Origin: PNAI01 sp964575715
Lineage (GTDB): Bacteria; Pseudomonadota; Alphaproteobacteria; Rhizobiales; Xanthobacteraceae
Direction: 5' to 3'
DNA: 21,876 nt
Assembly: GCA_964575715.1 (NCBI GenBank)
Contig: CAZNSG010000270.1
Location: forward strand, 1-21,876
Positions 1 to 7,708 of the stretch are shown here, one piece after another (position 1 is the stretch's first letter; each line of letters begins with the position of its first letter). A model generated the notes under the pieces. It did not search any database. It saw only the letters and a program-made list of their open reading frames with translations, and was not told where the DNA came from. Position numbers and translations under genes: made by a program.

Positions 1-1011
1 GTTACTCGCAAAGGAATCCGCCGCAAGAAGCTTGAAGTCGTTCAGCTTTGGCGCTGTAAAAATTGCGCGCGAGTATTCACGCCCGCACCCGGTGCTCTCC
101 GCAACAAGACTTATCCCGCACGCGCCATTCTCGATGCTGTGACTTGGTACCACCTCGGCTTCTCACTTTCCGAGACCGCAACACGATTGAAGGGCCGCTA
201 CGGCTATGCGGTTGGTCCTTCAACGTTGTCGAATTGGCTGGCCGAACATCGATCGCTTACGACCTATGCTCGCCTACGTGAGCAAGGGCGCCGCCTGTTT
301 CCGCCAACGCAAACCATCCGAGCGGTGAAACTTTATCACCGTCAGGTCTATCACTTTGCCTATCATCGCCCGAAGCTCGCATTGCTCCGCACGCATTCGC
401 AACACAAGCGCTTTGATGGGCTTGCCGACTTCCTCGAAGCAATCCCCAAACATTGCCCGCACGAATTGTTTCGTGACAGCTCCCGCGCGTCACAGCTTGC
501 CGCAAACTTCGTGAACTTCGACCGGCTTCTTGTCATCGAAAAGGAGAACTTTGCGACCCGCACCGCGGCCCTGGTCCTTCCCGCCGTCGGAGACAATTAC
601 TTACGCCACGCAACGCTGCAGAATTTCATGCTCGCCAACGACTCTGTGACTCTTGCCGTTGAAATACCGATTTGGCTGGCATTACCCGAGATCGCGAAGC
701 TCGAATCCAGACACGGAATAAGTTTTTTTCCGGACGGCACGCAACAAGCTGCCGTCACCGGTCACATTGACCTCCTGCAAGTGCGCAATGGCGCGGTGCA
801 TATTCTTGATTATAAGCCGAACACTCGTCTTGACCGCCCCATTGTTCAGCTCACCATATACGCACTCGTGCTTGCGCATCTCACGGGCTTACGGCTGTTC
901 GACATCAAATGTGCCTGGTTCGACGAACACCGGTATTGCGAGTTTTTCCCACGTACAGTTCTCAAACGTGTCGCGCCTCAGCACGGCCGGTCGGCAGGCT
1001 CCGCAAACTAA
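1..1011 (+). CDS. Zinc-ribbon/HTH protein with RecB/Cas4-like PD-(D/E)XK nuclease domain (5' end missing)
   Basis: The frame is open from base 1 to a TAA at 1009-1011, so the start lies upstream of the window; 336 codons are visible. The first residues contain half of a zinc ribbon (WRCKNCARVF, about bases 49-78), followed by a helix-turn-helix-like stretch (FSLSETATRLKGRYG, then SNWLAEH). This is the arrangement found at the N-terminus of several insertion-sequence transposases. The C-terminal third carries a RecB/Cas4-type nuclease signature: GHID at about 760-771, ILDYKP about 14 residues later (DYK at 808-816), then QLTIYAL at about 847-867, which fits motif IV with Gln and Tyr. No DDE catalytic triad is recognisable. 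Seen: the motifs and their order. Inferred: a sequence-specific DNA-binding nuclease, perhaps linked to a mobile element or to defence. I do not recognise a named family for the whole fusion. Confidence 0.7.
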   Translation, partial: VTRKGIRRKKLEVVQLWRCKNCARVFTPAPGALRNKTYPARAILDAVTWYHLGFSLSETATRLKGRYGYAVGPSTLSNWLAEHRSLTTYARLREQGRRLFPPTQTIRAVKLYHRQVYHFAYHRPKLALLRTHSQHKRFDGLADFLEAIPKHCPHELFRDSSRASQLAANFVNFDRLLVIEKENFATRTAALVLPAVGDNYLRHATLQNFMLANDSVTLAVEIPIWLALPEIAKLESRHGISFFPDGTQQAAVTGHIDLLQVRNGAVHILDYKPNTRLDRPIVQLTIYALVLAHLTGLRLFDIKCAWFDEHRYCEFFPRTVLKRVAPQHGRSAGSAN

Positions 1012-1270
1012 GGTTTGTGTCCGATGGCTTACAGCTAGAGACAATCTGCGAGGTCTACAGTTCAGGTTTGCACCTGATCGTGCGTTGCGAATGGGTTGTT
1101 GCACAGCCATGACAGCATGAGCGAATACCTCCCGCATGCGCTTGGAAAACCACAACCGATGCCCTAAATGTCGTTGTCGCAGTCGGCGCTCCCAGCGCCC
1201 CTAAATTGCGAGACTATAGCGAGGCTAAGAAATAGACACAAAACTATAAACTATTGATAAAACACAATTT
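1012..1270. other. Gene-free stretch upstream of the tRNA
   Basis: No convincing gene is seen here. A GC hairpin (GGCGCT, CCC, AGCGCC at 1185-1199) lies in it without a T-tract, so it is a weak terminator candidate for the nuclease gene. Bases 1201-1270 are clearly AT-richer than the rest and include TATAAACTATTGATAAAA, a plausible promoter zone for the tRNA. A 22-codon frame at 1136-1204 containing RCPKCRC was seen but has no ribosome binding site and is not called. Confidence 0.5.
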
Positions 1271-1344
1271 TGGGGGATAGTTCAATGGTAGAACAGCGGA
1301 CTCTGACTCCGCTAATCTAGGTTCGAATCCTAGTCCCCCAGCCA
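1271..1344 (+). tRNA. tRNA-Gln (anticodon CTG), CCA encoded
   Basis: A full cloverleaf can be drawn. The acceptor stem TGGGGGA (1271-1277) pairs with TCCCCCA (1334-1340), followed by discriminator G and encoded CCA (1342-1344). The D arm is GTTC/GAAC. The anticodon stem GCGGA/TCCGC encloses the loop CTCTGAC, giving anticodon CTG. The T arm is CTAGG, TTCGAAT, CCTAG. Its 3' end faces the serine recombinase 280 bases away, so it may mark the site where the element integrated, although large serine recombinases do not always use tRNA genes. Confidence 0.96.
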
Positions 1345-1351
1345 GCCAGTT

Positions 1352-1564
1352 TGGTCTCTGTCCCGAATACTCGGCGTGTCAAAGAATCTCCGGTGTTCCC
1401 GCGACTTAGCGGCCCCCAACCTGGTCTCTGAAGCACGGTTCGGAGTTTCGTAGCCTCCAAACGCCGTTTTTTGAGCATCAGTCTCTGCTCGGCATTTTTC
1501 AATTTCCGTGTGGACGGGCAAGATCGAAGCAGAGACCAGTTCGTCATGCAGAGAGACTGGTTCG
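1352..1564. repeat. Cluster of GGTCTCTG-type repeats between tRNA and recombinase
   Basis: TGGTCTCTG occurs at 1352-1360 and again at 1422-1430, exactly 70 bases apart. CAGTCTCTGC follows at 1479-1488. The inverse form then appears twice: GCAGAGACCAGTTCG at 1529-1543 and GCAGAGAGACTGGTTCG at 1548-1564. No gene is called in 1345-1622. Location at the end of a recombinase gene beside a tRNA suggests recombinase or accessory-protein binding sites or an attachment region, but this is inference. Confidence 0.5.
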
Positions 1565-1622
1565 ACGAGCTGAAAATCAAGGAATATTGGAGACTCAATT
1601 GCGGGTCTGATGCTGATCGCGA

Positions 1623-3278
1623 TTACGCTTGGCTGCTCGCAAGCCCGATCCGTCTTTCCTGCTCGGCCCATGAATACGGCAGCGCTTTGACCATTGCGGT
1701 GACCGTAAGGTCGTGGGGAACGCTGCTATCAACTATCGCTGCCGTAATTCGTGGAGAAATAAACGCGAGTTGAGCAAGATTGCGAATATGCCGTTCGACC
1801 TTGCCTTCCCGCTTTGCGATTGCGTCTAAAGAAGCTGCGCGGCCTTCGGTGAGTTCATCAATCCAGCTTCGGGCCTTGGCGATTGCAGTCAAAAACGCAT
1901 CTCGTGTTTCTGGTTTCATTGTTGATTGCGATGATGGCGTATGAAGAATACCCTTCGCAGCAATGGAATTTGGCGCGGCCCAAGGAATAGTGATGGTAGT
2001 TGATTGCGGATCGTTGGTCGGCTGGTCGGTTACGCTGATTACCTGACAATCCGTTTGCGCGTGCGCGTCAGTTCGAGCGATGAGTCGAACCTCGATGGCC
2101 TGCGGCTTGATGATGATGCGCTCGACATAGCGCTCGATCAGCTCGCGGTCGTCTATGGTGGTCGAGCACTCGGGCCTACCGGTGTTTTTGAGATGCTCTC
2201 GTAGTGCACGGAGCACGGCGGTCTCGATATCCGGAGCCGATACGCGCACGACACTGCCCGCATCCCCCTTCCGCTGCTGTAGAAGGGAATGGGAGATGTA
2301 ATAGCGGTAGCGGACGCCGCGTTTGTTAGAGTGCGACGGGGTCATCCTATTACCGCGGTCGTCAAAGATGCGGCCCATGAGAATGGCCGACGAGCCCTTA
2401 ATGCGTAGCTCCCGGTCAACGGCCTTGGAGGCGAGCTTGGTCTGCACGGCGTCAAATAGTGCGCGGTCCAATAGAGGCTCATGTTCACCTCTGTGGACCT
2501 CACCGCGATAGGCAATCTCCCCAATAAAAAATCGGTTCTTGAGCATGTACGCCAATGCCCCTACCCCGAACCGGCAGCCACCTCTGACGCGGCCGCTTGC
2601 AAGGACTCGCCGTTTCGTTCGGATCCCTTTGCGCTCAAGTTCTTGCACCAGCGCGCCAATTGACCCGAGATCGAGGTAGCTGCGGAAGATCATGCGGACC
2701 GTCTCGGCCTCCTCCGGCACGATAACAATCTTCTTGTTGATGCTGCAATAACCCAGCGGAATAGGACCCCCGACCCAAATTCCCTTCTTTTTTGAGGCGG
2801 CGATCTTGTCACGCACTCGCTCGCCGATCACCTCGCGCTCGAACTGAGCAAACGAGAGCAGCACGTTCAGCGTCAGTCGCCCCATGCTGCTCGTGGTATT
2901 GAATGATTGCGTCACCGAGACAAACGAGGCCGCATGCTGGTCAAACAGCTCAACAAGCTTGGCAAAGTCGCTCAGCGACCGGGTCAAGCGATCGACCTTA
3001 TAGACCACCACAATATCGATCTTTCCGGCTCGCACGTCTTCGAGCAGCCTCTGCAGCGCAGGACGATCGAGCGAGGCGCCGGAGAAAGCGCCGTCGTCGT
3101 AGCGATCTGGAATGAGACGCCAGCCTTCATGCGCCTGGCTTTTAATATAAGCCTCGCAGGCCTCGCGCTGGGCATCGAGCGAGTTGAACGCCAGATCCAA
3201 ATTGTGCTCAGTCGATTTGCGAGTGTAGATCGCACAGCGGGCAAGCTTCGGTGATGGGCTCTTCATTGTTTGCCTCAT
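1623..3278 (-). CDS. Large serine recombinase (site-specific integrase)
   Basis: A 551-residue protein. The N-terminal resolvase domain (about residues 14-165) has the catalytic serine in YTRKSTE (Ser22), and YKVDRLTRS supplies the conserved arginines. A recombinase domain follows (about 190-310, RFGVGALAYMLKNRFFIGEI). The zinc-ribbon region common in such enzymes lacks cysteine pairs and reads GRIFDDRGNRMTPSHSNKRG, then a basic YRYY stretch. The last 110 residues form an extra helical, possibly DNA-binding domain. Its start overlaps the stop of the DUF2924 gene in an ATGA quadruplet, which suggests translational coupling; MKSPSP, four codons in, is an alternative start. Known for the family: single-step integration and excision of phages and genomic islands. 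Inferred: this enzyme moved the island that carries the metal genes. Confidence 0.93.
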   Translation of the reverse strand: MRQTMKSPSPKLARCAIYTRKSTEHNLDLAFNSLDAQREACEAYIKSQAHEGWRLIPDRYDDGAFSGASLDRPALQRLLEDVRAGKIDIVVVYKVDRLTRSLSDFAKLVELFDQHAASFVSVTQSFNTTSSMGRLTLNVLLSFAQFEREVIGERVRDKIAASKKKGIWVGGPIPLGYCSINKKIVIVPEEAETVRMIFRSYLDLGSIGALVQELERKGIRTKRRVLASGRVRGGCRFGVGALAYMLKNRFFIGEIAYRGEVHRGEHEPLLDRALFDAVQTKLASKAVDRELRIKGSSAILMGRIFDDRGNRMTPSHSNKRGVRYRYYISHSLLQQRKGDAGSVVRVSAPDIETAVLRALREHLKNTGRPECSTTIDDRELIERYVERIIIKPQAIEVRLIARTDAHAQTDCQVISVTDQPTNDPQSTTITIPWAAPNSIAAKGILHTPSSQSTMKPETRDAFLTAIAKARSWIDELTEGRAASLDAIAKREGKVERHIRNLAQLAFISPRITAAIVDSSVPHDLTVTAMVKALPYSWAEQERRIGLASSQA

Positions 3279-3835
3279 AGATTGCCCTCCCGCTGATCAG
3301 TACGTGTCGCTCTGTCTGACCGACGGGACCGGTGGGTGTAGTTGGGAGGCAACAGACCAGCTGAAGGCTGCGGGAGGACGACCTCTTCTTGTTCATTACC
3401 CGCAACCCGCAGTCCAAAGAATCTCGGGCCGTTCCACGAGGTGCCGGTGATAGTACGAGCAATCGTCGAGAGGCTCTTATACGTGGTCTCACGCCAGACA
3501 TATCCATCGCGAACAATTGTTACCGTGTGCCGTTCCCCCTGGTATTCGCGGACCAGGATGGTGCCGGTCTTGAGTCGTCGCCTGGCAATGACGTCCAGCC
3601 TATTCCCACGGGCAAGTTCATCCAGCAGCTTCATGGTTGCCCGATCAAGCCCTCCATATGCTTGTTCCTGCACCCGATACGCGATCGTGCGCGCGAGCAG
3701 GTCTTTCGTGAGCGCAGGTGGGGGCGTTGCCCCCAATGTAGTTCGCCAGAGCTCGCGAAGCTCATCGAGGCCGAGCGAGCGCACTCGGTCAATCTCGGCC
3801 TCGATCGCCGCCGGATCGATAGATCGTTGCACCAT
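3275..3835 (-). CDS. DUF2924 family protein
   Basis: A 186-residue soluble protein. The N-terminal part is helical (IEAEIDRVRSLGLDELRELW). The central part carries the pattern I associate with DUF2924: LVREYQGERHTVTIVRDGYV, then TYKSLSTIARTITGTSWNGP and RFFGL. The C-terminal 35 residues are basic and look disordered. It lies between the DUF3489 gene (2 nt upstream) and the recombinase (4-nt overlap downstream). This three-gene order recurs in alphaproteobacterial prophages and islands. Molecular function is not known to me; constant linkage to a serine recombinase suggests a DNA-binding accessory or directionality role, which is inference. Confidence 0.85.
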   Translation of the reverse strand: MVQRSIDPAAIEAEIDRVRSLGLDELRELWRTTLGATPPPALTKDLLARTIAYRVQEQAYGGLDRATMKLLDELARGNRLDVIARRRLKTGTILVREYQGERHTVTIVRDGYVWRETTYKSLSTIARTITGTSWNGPRFFGLRVAGNEQEEVVLPQPSAGLLPPNYTHRSRRSDRATRTDQREGNL

Positions 3836-3837
3836 GA

Positions 3838-4179
3838 CTACGCAGCCTGGCGGTCGGCACTCTTAACGTCGGATCTAGCGATTTTGCCGGCAATAATGCG
3901 ATAGACGCGCCCACCATTGTTTTTGTCAGACTCAAGTGTGAGCCCGAGATTTTTACGCACAACTCCGGCAAAAAATCCGCGGACCGAATGTTGCTGCCAG
4001 CCGGTCGCCTTCATGATCGCGGCAACGGTCGTGCCTTTGGATTGGCTTAGTAGTGCGATGACGGCCGCTTGTTTGGAGCCAGCGCGTTCGCGAACATTTT
4101 TGACGCGAGCTGGCTTCTTCGGCTGACTCTTGCGAGCTGTTCGAGCCTTGGTTTTTGTAAAGAGCGTGTTGCGTGGCAA
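3838..4179 (-). CDS. DUF3489 family protein
   Basis: A 113-residue basic protein: a lysine/arginine-rich leader of about 35 residues, then a winged-helix-like DUF3489 core (SKQAAVIALLSQSKGTTVAA, TGWQQHSVRGFFAGVVRK, LGLTLES, RVYRI). The start is TTG at 4179-4177, chosen because AAAGGAACTCAAA precedes it with a good Shine-Dalgarno distance; an ATG just upstream is in another frame. It is the first gene of the recombinase module. The fold suggests DNA binding, so it may regulate the recombinase, but this is inference. Confidence 0.82.
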   Translation of the reverse strand: MPRNTLFTKTKARTARKSQPKKPARVKNVRERAGSKQAAVIALLSQSKGTTVAAIMKATGWQQHSVRGFFAGVVRKNLGLTLESDKNNGGRVYRIIAGKIARSDVKSADRQAA

Positions 4180-4230
4180 TTTGAGTTCCTTTCATCGGTT
4201 GTAACGGCAGTTAGCGCCGTCACCACCTCA

Positions 4231-4260
4231 GCCCCGCGACGGCGATGCAGCCGGCGGGGC
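4231..4260. other. GC-rich hairpin upstream of DUF3489 gene
   Basis: GCCCCGC (4231-4237) pairs perfectly with GCGGGGC (4254-4260), and GGC/GCC can pair inside the loop. It sits about 50 bases before the TTG start of the DUF3489 gene. It could be a structured leader or a protein-binding palindrome; no function can be assigned. Confidence 0.35.
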
Positions 4261-4267
4261 AGGATCT

Positions 4268-4292
4268 AAAACGCAAGGCCAAACAGCCTTGC
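4268..4292 (-). terminator. Probable intrinsic terminator after the Zn/Cd ATPase gene
   Basis: On the minus strand a 7-bp stem GCAAGGC/GCCTTGC with a six-base loop (4292-4273) is followed by GTTTTAG. The T-run is short, so termination may be partial. It lies about 240 bases downstream of the ATPase stop and before the recombinase module. Confidence 0.4.
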
Positions 4293-4529
4293 TGATATAC
4301 GCACACTGACGCTCTGTTCGCCGCGGAATGCCAGTCCTTTCTGGATCATATTCTGACAATGATGCGCGCCGCTTGATAACAAATGGATCGGCGCAAGCTG
4401 GCAAATGGCCAAGGCCACTTTGGGTCATAGCTCCGGCCGTCGTTGTGCGATCCGGTTACGATTGGAGCTATCAGGTCTTTTTCCCGCGTCCGATGCCGTC
4501 ATTAACATCTGCCCGCGGCATAGATTCGC

Positions 4530-6803
4530 TCACGGAATCCTATTGCGCAAAAGCCGCAGTGCATTTCCAACCACCAAGAGCGAAGCTCCGACATCGGCGG
4601 CAATGGCGCCCCATAAGCTCGCAATGCCGGCAAATGTCAGGACGACAAACAAGCCCTTTACGCCAAGCGAGAACACGATGTTCTGGCGGATGATGGCAAG
4701 CGTCTGTCTGGAGTGATGCACGAGCCAAGGCAGCTTCGAGATGTCATCGGTCATCAAGGCGACATCGGCGGTCTCAATCGCGGCGTCCGAGCCGATTGCG
4801 CCCATAGCAATGCCGAGGCTCGCCCGCGCCAGCGCCGGTGCATCGTTCACCCCGTCGCCGACCATCGCGACCGTGCCGTATCGCGCGACAAGCTCCTCGA
4901 TCTTCTTGACCTTGTCCTCGGGCAGCAATTCGGCGTGCACCTCGTCGATGCCAACTTCACGCGCGATGGCTTCGGCCGTTGCGCGATTGTCGCCCGTCAG
5001 CATCACCACGTGAGCGATGCCGGCAGCGTGCAGTTGGCGAATAATATTACGAGCCTCGGGCCGGATCGTGTCGGCCACGGCAATCAGCCCGCAGACGTGC
5101 CGCGAATTGCCGACGACGATGACGGTCTTACCGTCCGCTTCCAGTTCCTCGGCCTGGCGAGAGATATGTGGCGCGTCCTGGCCGCGCTCGACGACGTAGC
5201 GGTGGGAGCCGAGCCAGAACGACTCCCCATCAAAAGTGCCGGCCAACCCCTTGCCTTTCAGCACTTGCGCATCGCTCGCAGGCTCGCGCGCGACGCCTTG
5301 TCGATCGGCATAGCGGAGAATGGCGCGCGCCAGCGGGTGCGTGGAGCGCGCCTCTAGCGCTGCGGCTCGGGCCAAGAGCTCAACCTCCGTGTGCTCGCCG
5401 AACGGCAGAACGCGCACGACCTCGGGGTCGCCCCGCGTAATTGTTCCGGTCTTGTCCATGGCAATTGCCTTGAGGTGGGCAGGAAGCTCGATGAAGGCCC
5501 CGCCCTTAACCAGCACGCCTGCTCGCGCGGCCGACGCCAGTGCGGCGACGATGGACACGGGCGTCGAGATCACCAGCGCGCATGGACAGGCAATGACGAG
5601 CAGGACGAGCGCACTGTAGAACCACTCGTGCCACACACCGCCGAGCAGCAACGGCGGGACCAGGAACACAAGAAGGGCGAGAGCCATGACCGCAGGCGTG
5701 TAGACGCGGGCGAAGCGCTCGACCCACTGCTCGGAAGGAGCGCGCCGTGCGTGAGCCTCCTCTACCATATGGATGATGCGGGCGAGCGTGGTGTCCTCGA
5801 CCGCCTTCGTCGCCTCTACGGTCAGCGTGCCGTCGCCGTTAATCGTGCCGGCGTAGACCTCCGCGCCGGGCTCCTTCTCCACCGGCACGCTCTCGCCAGT
5901 GATCGGCGCTTGGTTCACGGCGCTGGTGCCAGCCAAGACGCGTCCGTCGAGCGGGATGCTTTCACCCGCCGGCACAATGAAGCGGTCGCCGGGCCTGACC
6001 TCGGCCACCGGCATCGTGGCTTCTGTTCCATCAGGACGAAGCAGCCGCGCGGTCGGTGGGGCGAGATCGAGGAGCGCGGCAATTGCCCGGCGCGCTCGCC
6101 CGACGCTCCAGCTTTCGAGCGCGAGCGACAACGCAAACAGAAATGCGACCGTCGCCGCCTCGAACCACTCGCCGATCGTCATGGCACCGAGGACGGCAAC
6201 GGTCATCAGCAGATTCATGTCGGGGCGTAAATTGCGCACCGCATACCATGCCTTGACCACGACGAACCGCCCGCCGAAGAGGACCGCTGCGAAGTAGGCC
6301 GCGATCTCGGGCCAGGGCATCGGCTGACCGGCATGAGTGGCGAGAAGCTTCCAGGCCTCGGCGAAGCCGCCCGCAAGCACGACATGGAGGATCAAACCCA
6401 TCACGATGCATGCACCGCTCGCCGCGGTGAACCACGCCTGCTGACGGCGATGGCTGTCGGTCTCACCTTTCGCTGAATCCGCCTCCCACGGGACGGCTCT
6501 CATGCCCGTCCCGGCAACGGCCTTAATGATCATTTCATCGGGTACGTCACGGGCTTCATCCGCAATTGTCATCCGACCATTCAGCACATCGAATGCAAGT
6601 CGGTCCGCCCCGCCGACGAGAGGTCCGACCGCCTGTTTGAGCACCGCAACTTCCTCCGCGCAGTCCATACCGTGCACTTTGTAGGAGCGGCCGGGGCGGA
6701 ACATGGAAGCGGCGGTTGGGCGCGTCTCAGAGCCGCAGCAACTGGCGGCGTCGAGCTGACGCGTGGAGAAACCGTTAGGCTCGTGTATGTGCCCAACTGC
6801 CAT
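4530..6803 (-). CDS. cadA: P1B-2 type Zn/Cd/Pb-exporting ATPase (CadA/ZntA family)
   Basis: A 757-residue inner-membrane ATPase. Landmarks: an N-terminal CC pair (SCCGSE, about 21-26), a metal-binding domain with GMDC (45-48), TGES (302-305), the transmembrane CPC (406-408), DKTGT with phosphorylated Asp (450-454), HP (489-490), TGDN (603-606) and GDGVNDAP (649-656). The last membrane helices carry Lys716 and Asp737 (DVG), with the same 21-residue spacing as Lys693 and Asp714 of E. coli ZntA. This, with CPC, fits the P1B-2 Zn2+/Cd2+/Pb2+ group rather than copper. The metal domain reads GMDCAEE, so the second cysteine of the usual CxxC is Glu; this variant occurs in the family. The gene is divergent from the outer-membrane protein gene (85 bases apart). 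No strong ribosome binding site is seen before the chosen ATG. Confidence 0.95.
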   Translation of the reverse strand: MAVGHIHEPNGFSTRQLDAASCCGSETRPTAASMFRPGRSYKVHGMDCAEEVAVLKQAVGPLVGGADRLAFDVLNGRMTIADEARDVPDEMIIKAVAGTGMRAVPWEADSAKGETDSHRRQQAWFTAASGACIVMGLILHVVLAGGFAEAWKLLATHAGQPMPWPEIAAYFAAVLFGGRFVVVKAWYAVRNLRPDMNLLMTVAVLGAMTIGEWFEAATVAFLFALSLALESWSVGRARRAIAALLDLAPPTARLLRPDGTEATMPVAEVRPGDRFIVPAGESIPLDGRVLAGTSAVNQAPITGESVPVEKEPGAEVYAGTINGDGTLTVEATKAVEDTTLARIIHMVEEAHARRAPSEQWVERFARVYTPAVMALALLVFLVPPLLLGGVWHEWFYSALVLLVIACPCALVISTPVSIVAALASAARAGVLVKGGAFIELPAHLKAIAMDKTGTITRGDPEVVRVLPFGEHTEVELLARAAALEARSTHPLARAILRYADRQGVAREPASDAQVLKGKGLAGTFDGESFWLGSHRYVVERGQDAPHISRQAEELEADGKTVIVVGNSRHVCGLIAVADTIRPEARNIIRQLHAAGIAHVVMLTGDNRATAEAIAREVGIDEVHAELLPEDKVKKIEELVARYGTVAMVGDGVNDAPALARASLGIAMGAIGSDAAIETADVALMTDDISKLPWLVHHSRQTLAIIRQNIVFSLGVKGLFVVLTFAGIASLWGAIAADVGASLLVVGNALRLLRNRIP

Positions 6804-6888
6804 GTGAGGACTTTCGCTACAGCAGAGCTTTTTGATAGCCTACTGGAAAATCCACCACCATGTATCCCTCAAGGGAGGCCAATTGCAG

Positions 6889-7707
6889 ATGAGAAAAGTT
6901 TACATATTGCTTCCGCTAGCCTTTTCCGTGCTTGCAGCTTCGGCACGGGCCGACGACAAGGATCGCCGACCCGCAGCAGGGATTCAGGACAATTCTTTCC
7001 TGATCGAGGAAGCTTACAATCAGGAGCGTGGCGTCGTTCAGCACATCAACACACTGCAACGACAGGACCGCAACTGGTTTTACAGTTTCACGCAGGAATG
7101 GCCCCTGAACAGCCAAAACCACCAGTTTTCCTACCGGGTCCCGTACACATGGCTTCGCAACGAAGACCAAAGAGCGCATGGGTTCGGCGACATCGCGCTG
7201 AACTACCGGTACCAAGCCTGGTATGAGACGAATAATTCACCTGCTTTTGCCCCGCGCCTCAGCTTGATTGTCCCGACCGGGAACAGGACGAAAGGAACCG
7301 GCGACGGTTCTTACGGTGTCCAGGCCCTGTTGCCTTTCAGCAAGATCGTCAGCGATCGAGTCACTCTCCACGCTAATGCCGGCGTGACACATTTGTTCGA
7401 TGTTGATGGTCACCGACCGACCAGCTTTCTGCTAGGAGGAAGTGCGATCCATGCGGTCACCCGAGATTTCAATTTTATGTTGGAAGCGTTGGGTGAATGG
7501 AAGCAATCGGTAAACGAAGTCCAAGAACTCGAACGAGAATTCACGTTCACCATATCGCCGGGAGCCCGTTACGCCATCAACTTGCCCGATAATGCCCAGC
7601 TCGTCGTGGGCTTCGCAACCCCAATCGCCTTCACCAGGGGCAGCGCGCCGGACTATGGCGCGTTTCTCTATCTGTCTTTTGAGCACAGTTTTCTAAAGAA
7701 AAAATGA
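6889..7707 (+). CDS. Outer-membrane beta-barrel protein (Phenol_MetA_deg-like transporter)
   Basis: The start is set at ATG 6889, with AGGGAGG ahead of it and an immediate signal peptide (MRKVYILLPLAFSVLAASARA); a longer frame from 6832 would bury that signal. The mature part, about 250 residues, is made of alternating strands: FGDIALNYRYQ, APRLSLIVPTGN, LHANAGVTHLF, ARYAINLPDNAQLVVGF, and an aromatic C-terminal strand FLYLSFEHSF. This resembles the broad family of putative outer-membrane channel proteins labelled MetA-pathway of phenol degradation; that name does not prove a phenol role. It is the only rightward gene among the metal genes and is divergent from the Zn/Cd ATPase. Inferred role: a porin-like component linked to metal handling. 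It ends in KKK. Confidence 0.75.
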   Translation: MRKVYILLPLAFSVLAASARADDKDRRPAAGIQDNSFLIEEAYNQERGVVQHINTLQRQDRNWFYSFTQEWPLNSQNHQFSYRVPYTWLRNEDQRAHGFGDIALNYRYQAWYETNNSPAFAPRLSLIVPTGNRTKGTGDGSYGVQALLPFSKIVSDRVTLHANAGVTHLFDVDGHRPTSFLLGGSAIHAVTRDFNFMLEALGEWKQSVNEVQELEREFTFTISPGARYAINLPDNAQLVVGFATPIAFTRGSAPDYGAFLYLSFEHSFLKKK

Positions 7708-7708
7708 G

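Larger units (their letters stand above)
4180..4529. other. 350-base gene-free stretch between recombinase module and Zn/Cd ATPase
   Basis: No coding region is supported here. It holds the leader of the leftward DUF3489 gene with a GC-rich hairpin (4231-4260) and a probable terminator for the leftward ATPase gene (4268-4292). Bases 4293-4529 show nothing recognisable. Confidence 0.6.

Noticed and set aside
1330..1671. Leftward 113-codon frame between tRNA and recombinase
   Set aside because: It runs into the tRNA gene and overlaps the end of the recombinase gene. It has no ribosome binding site, and the repeats in this stretch explain its composition better.
6832..6888. Earlier in-frame start for the outer-membrane protein
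   Set aside because: It would place 19 residues before a clear signal peptide, and the ribosome binding site fits only the ATG at 6889.
6804..6888. MerR-type (ZntR/CadR) operator between the divergent genes
   Set aside because: No inverted repeat of the expected kind with a 19-20 base promoter spacer could be found. Only a short TCCCT-CA-AGGGA repeat overlaps the ribosome binding site.
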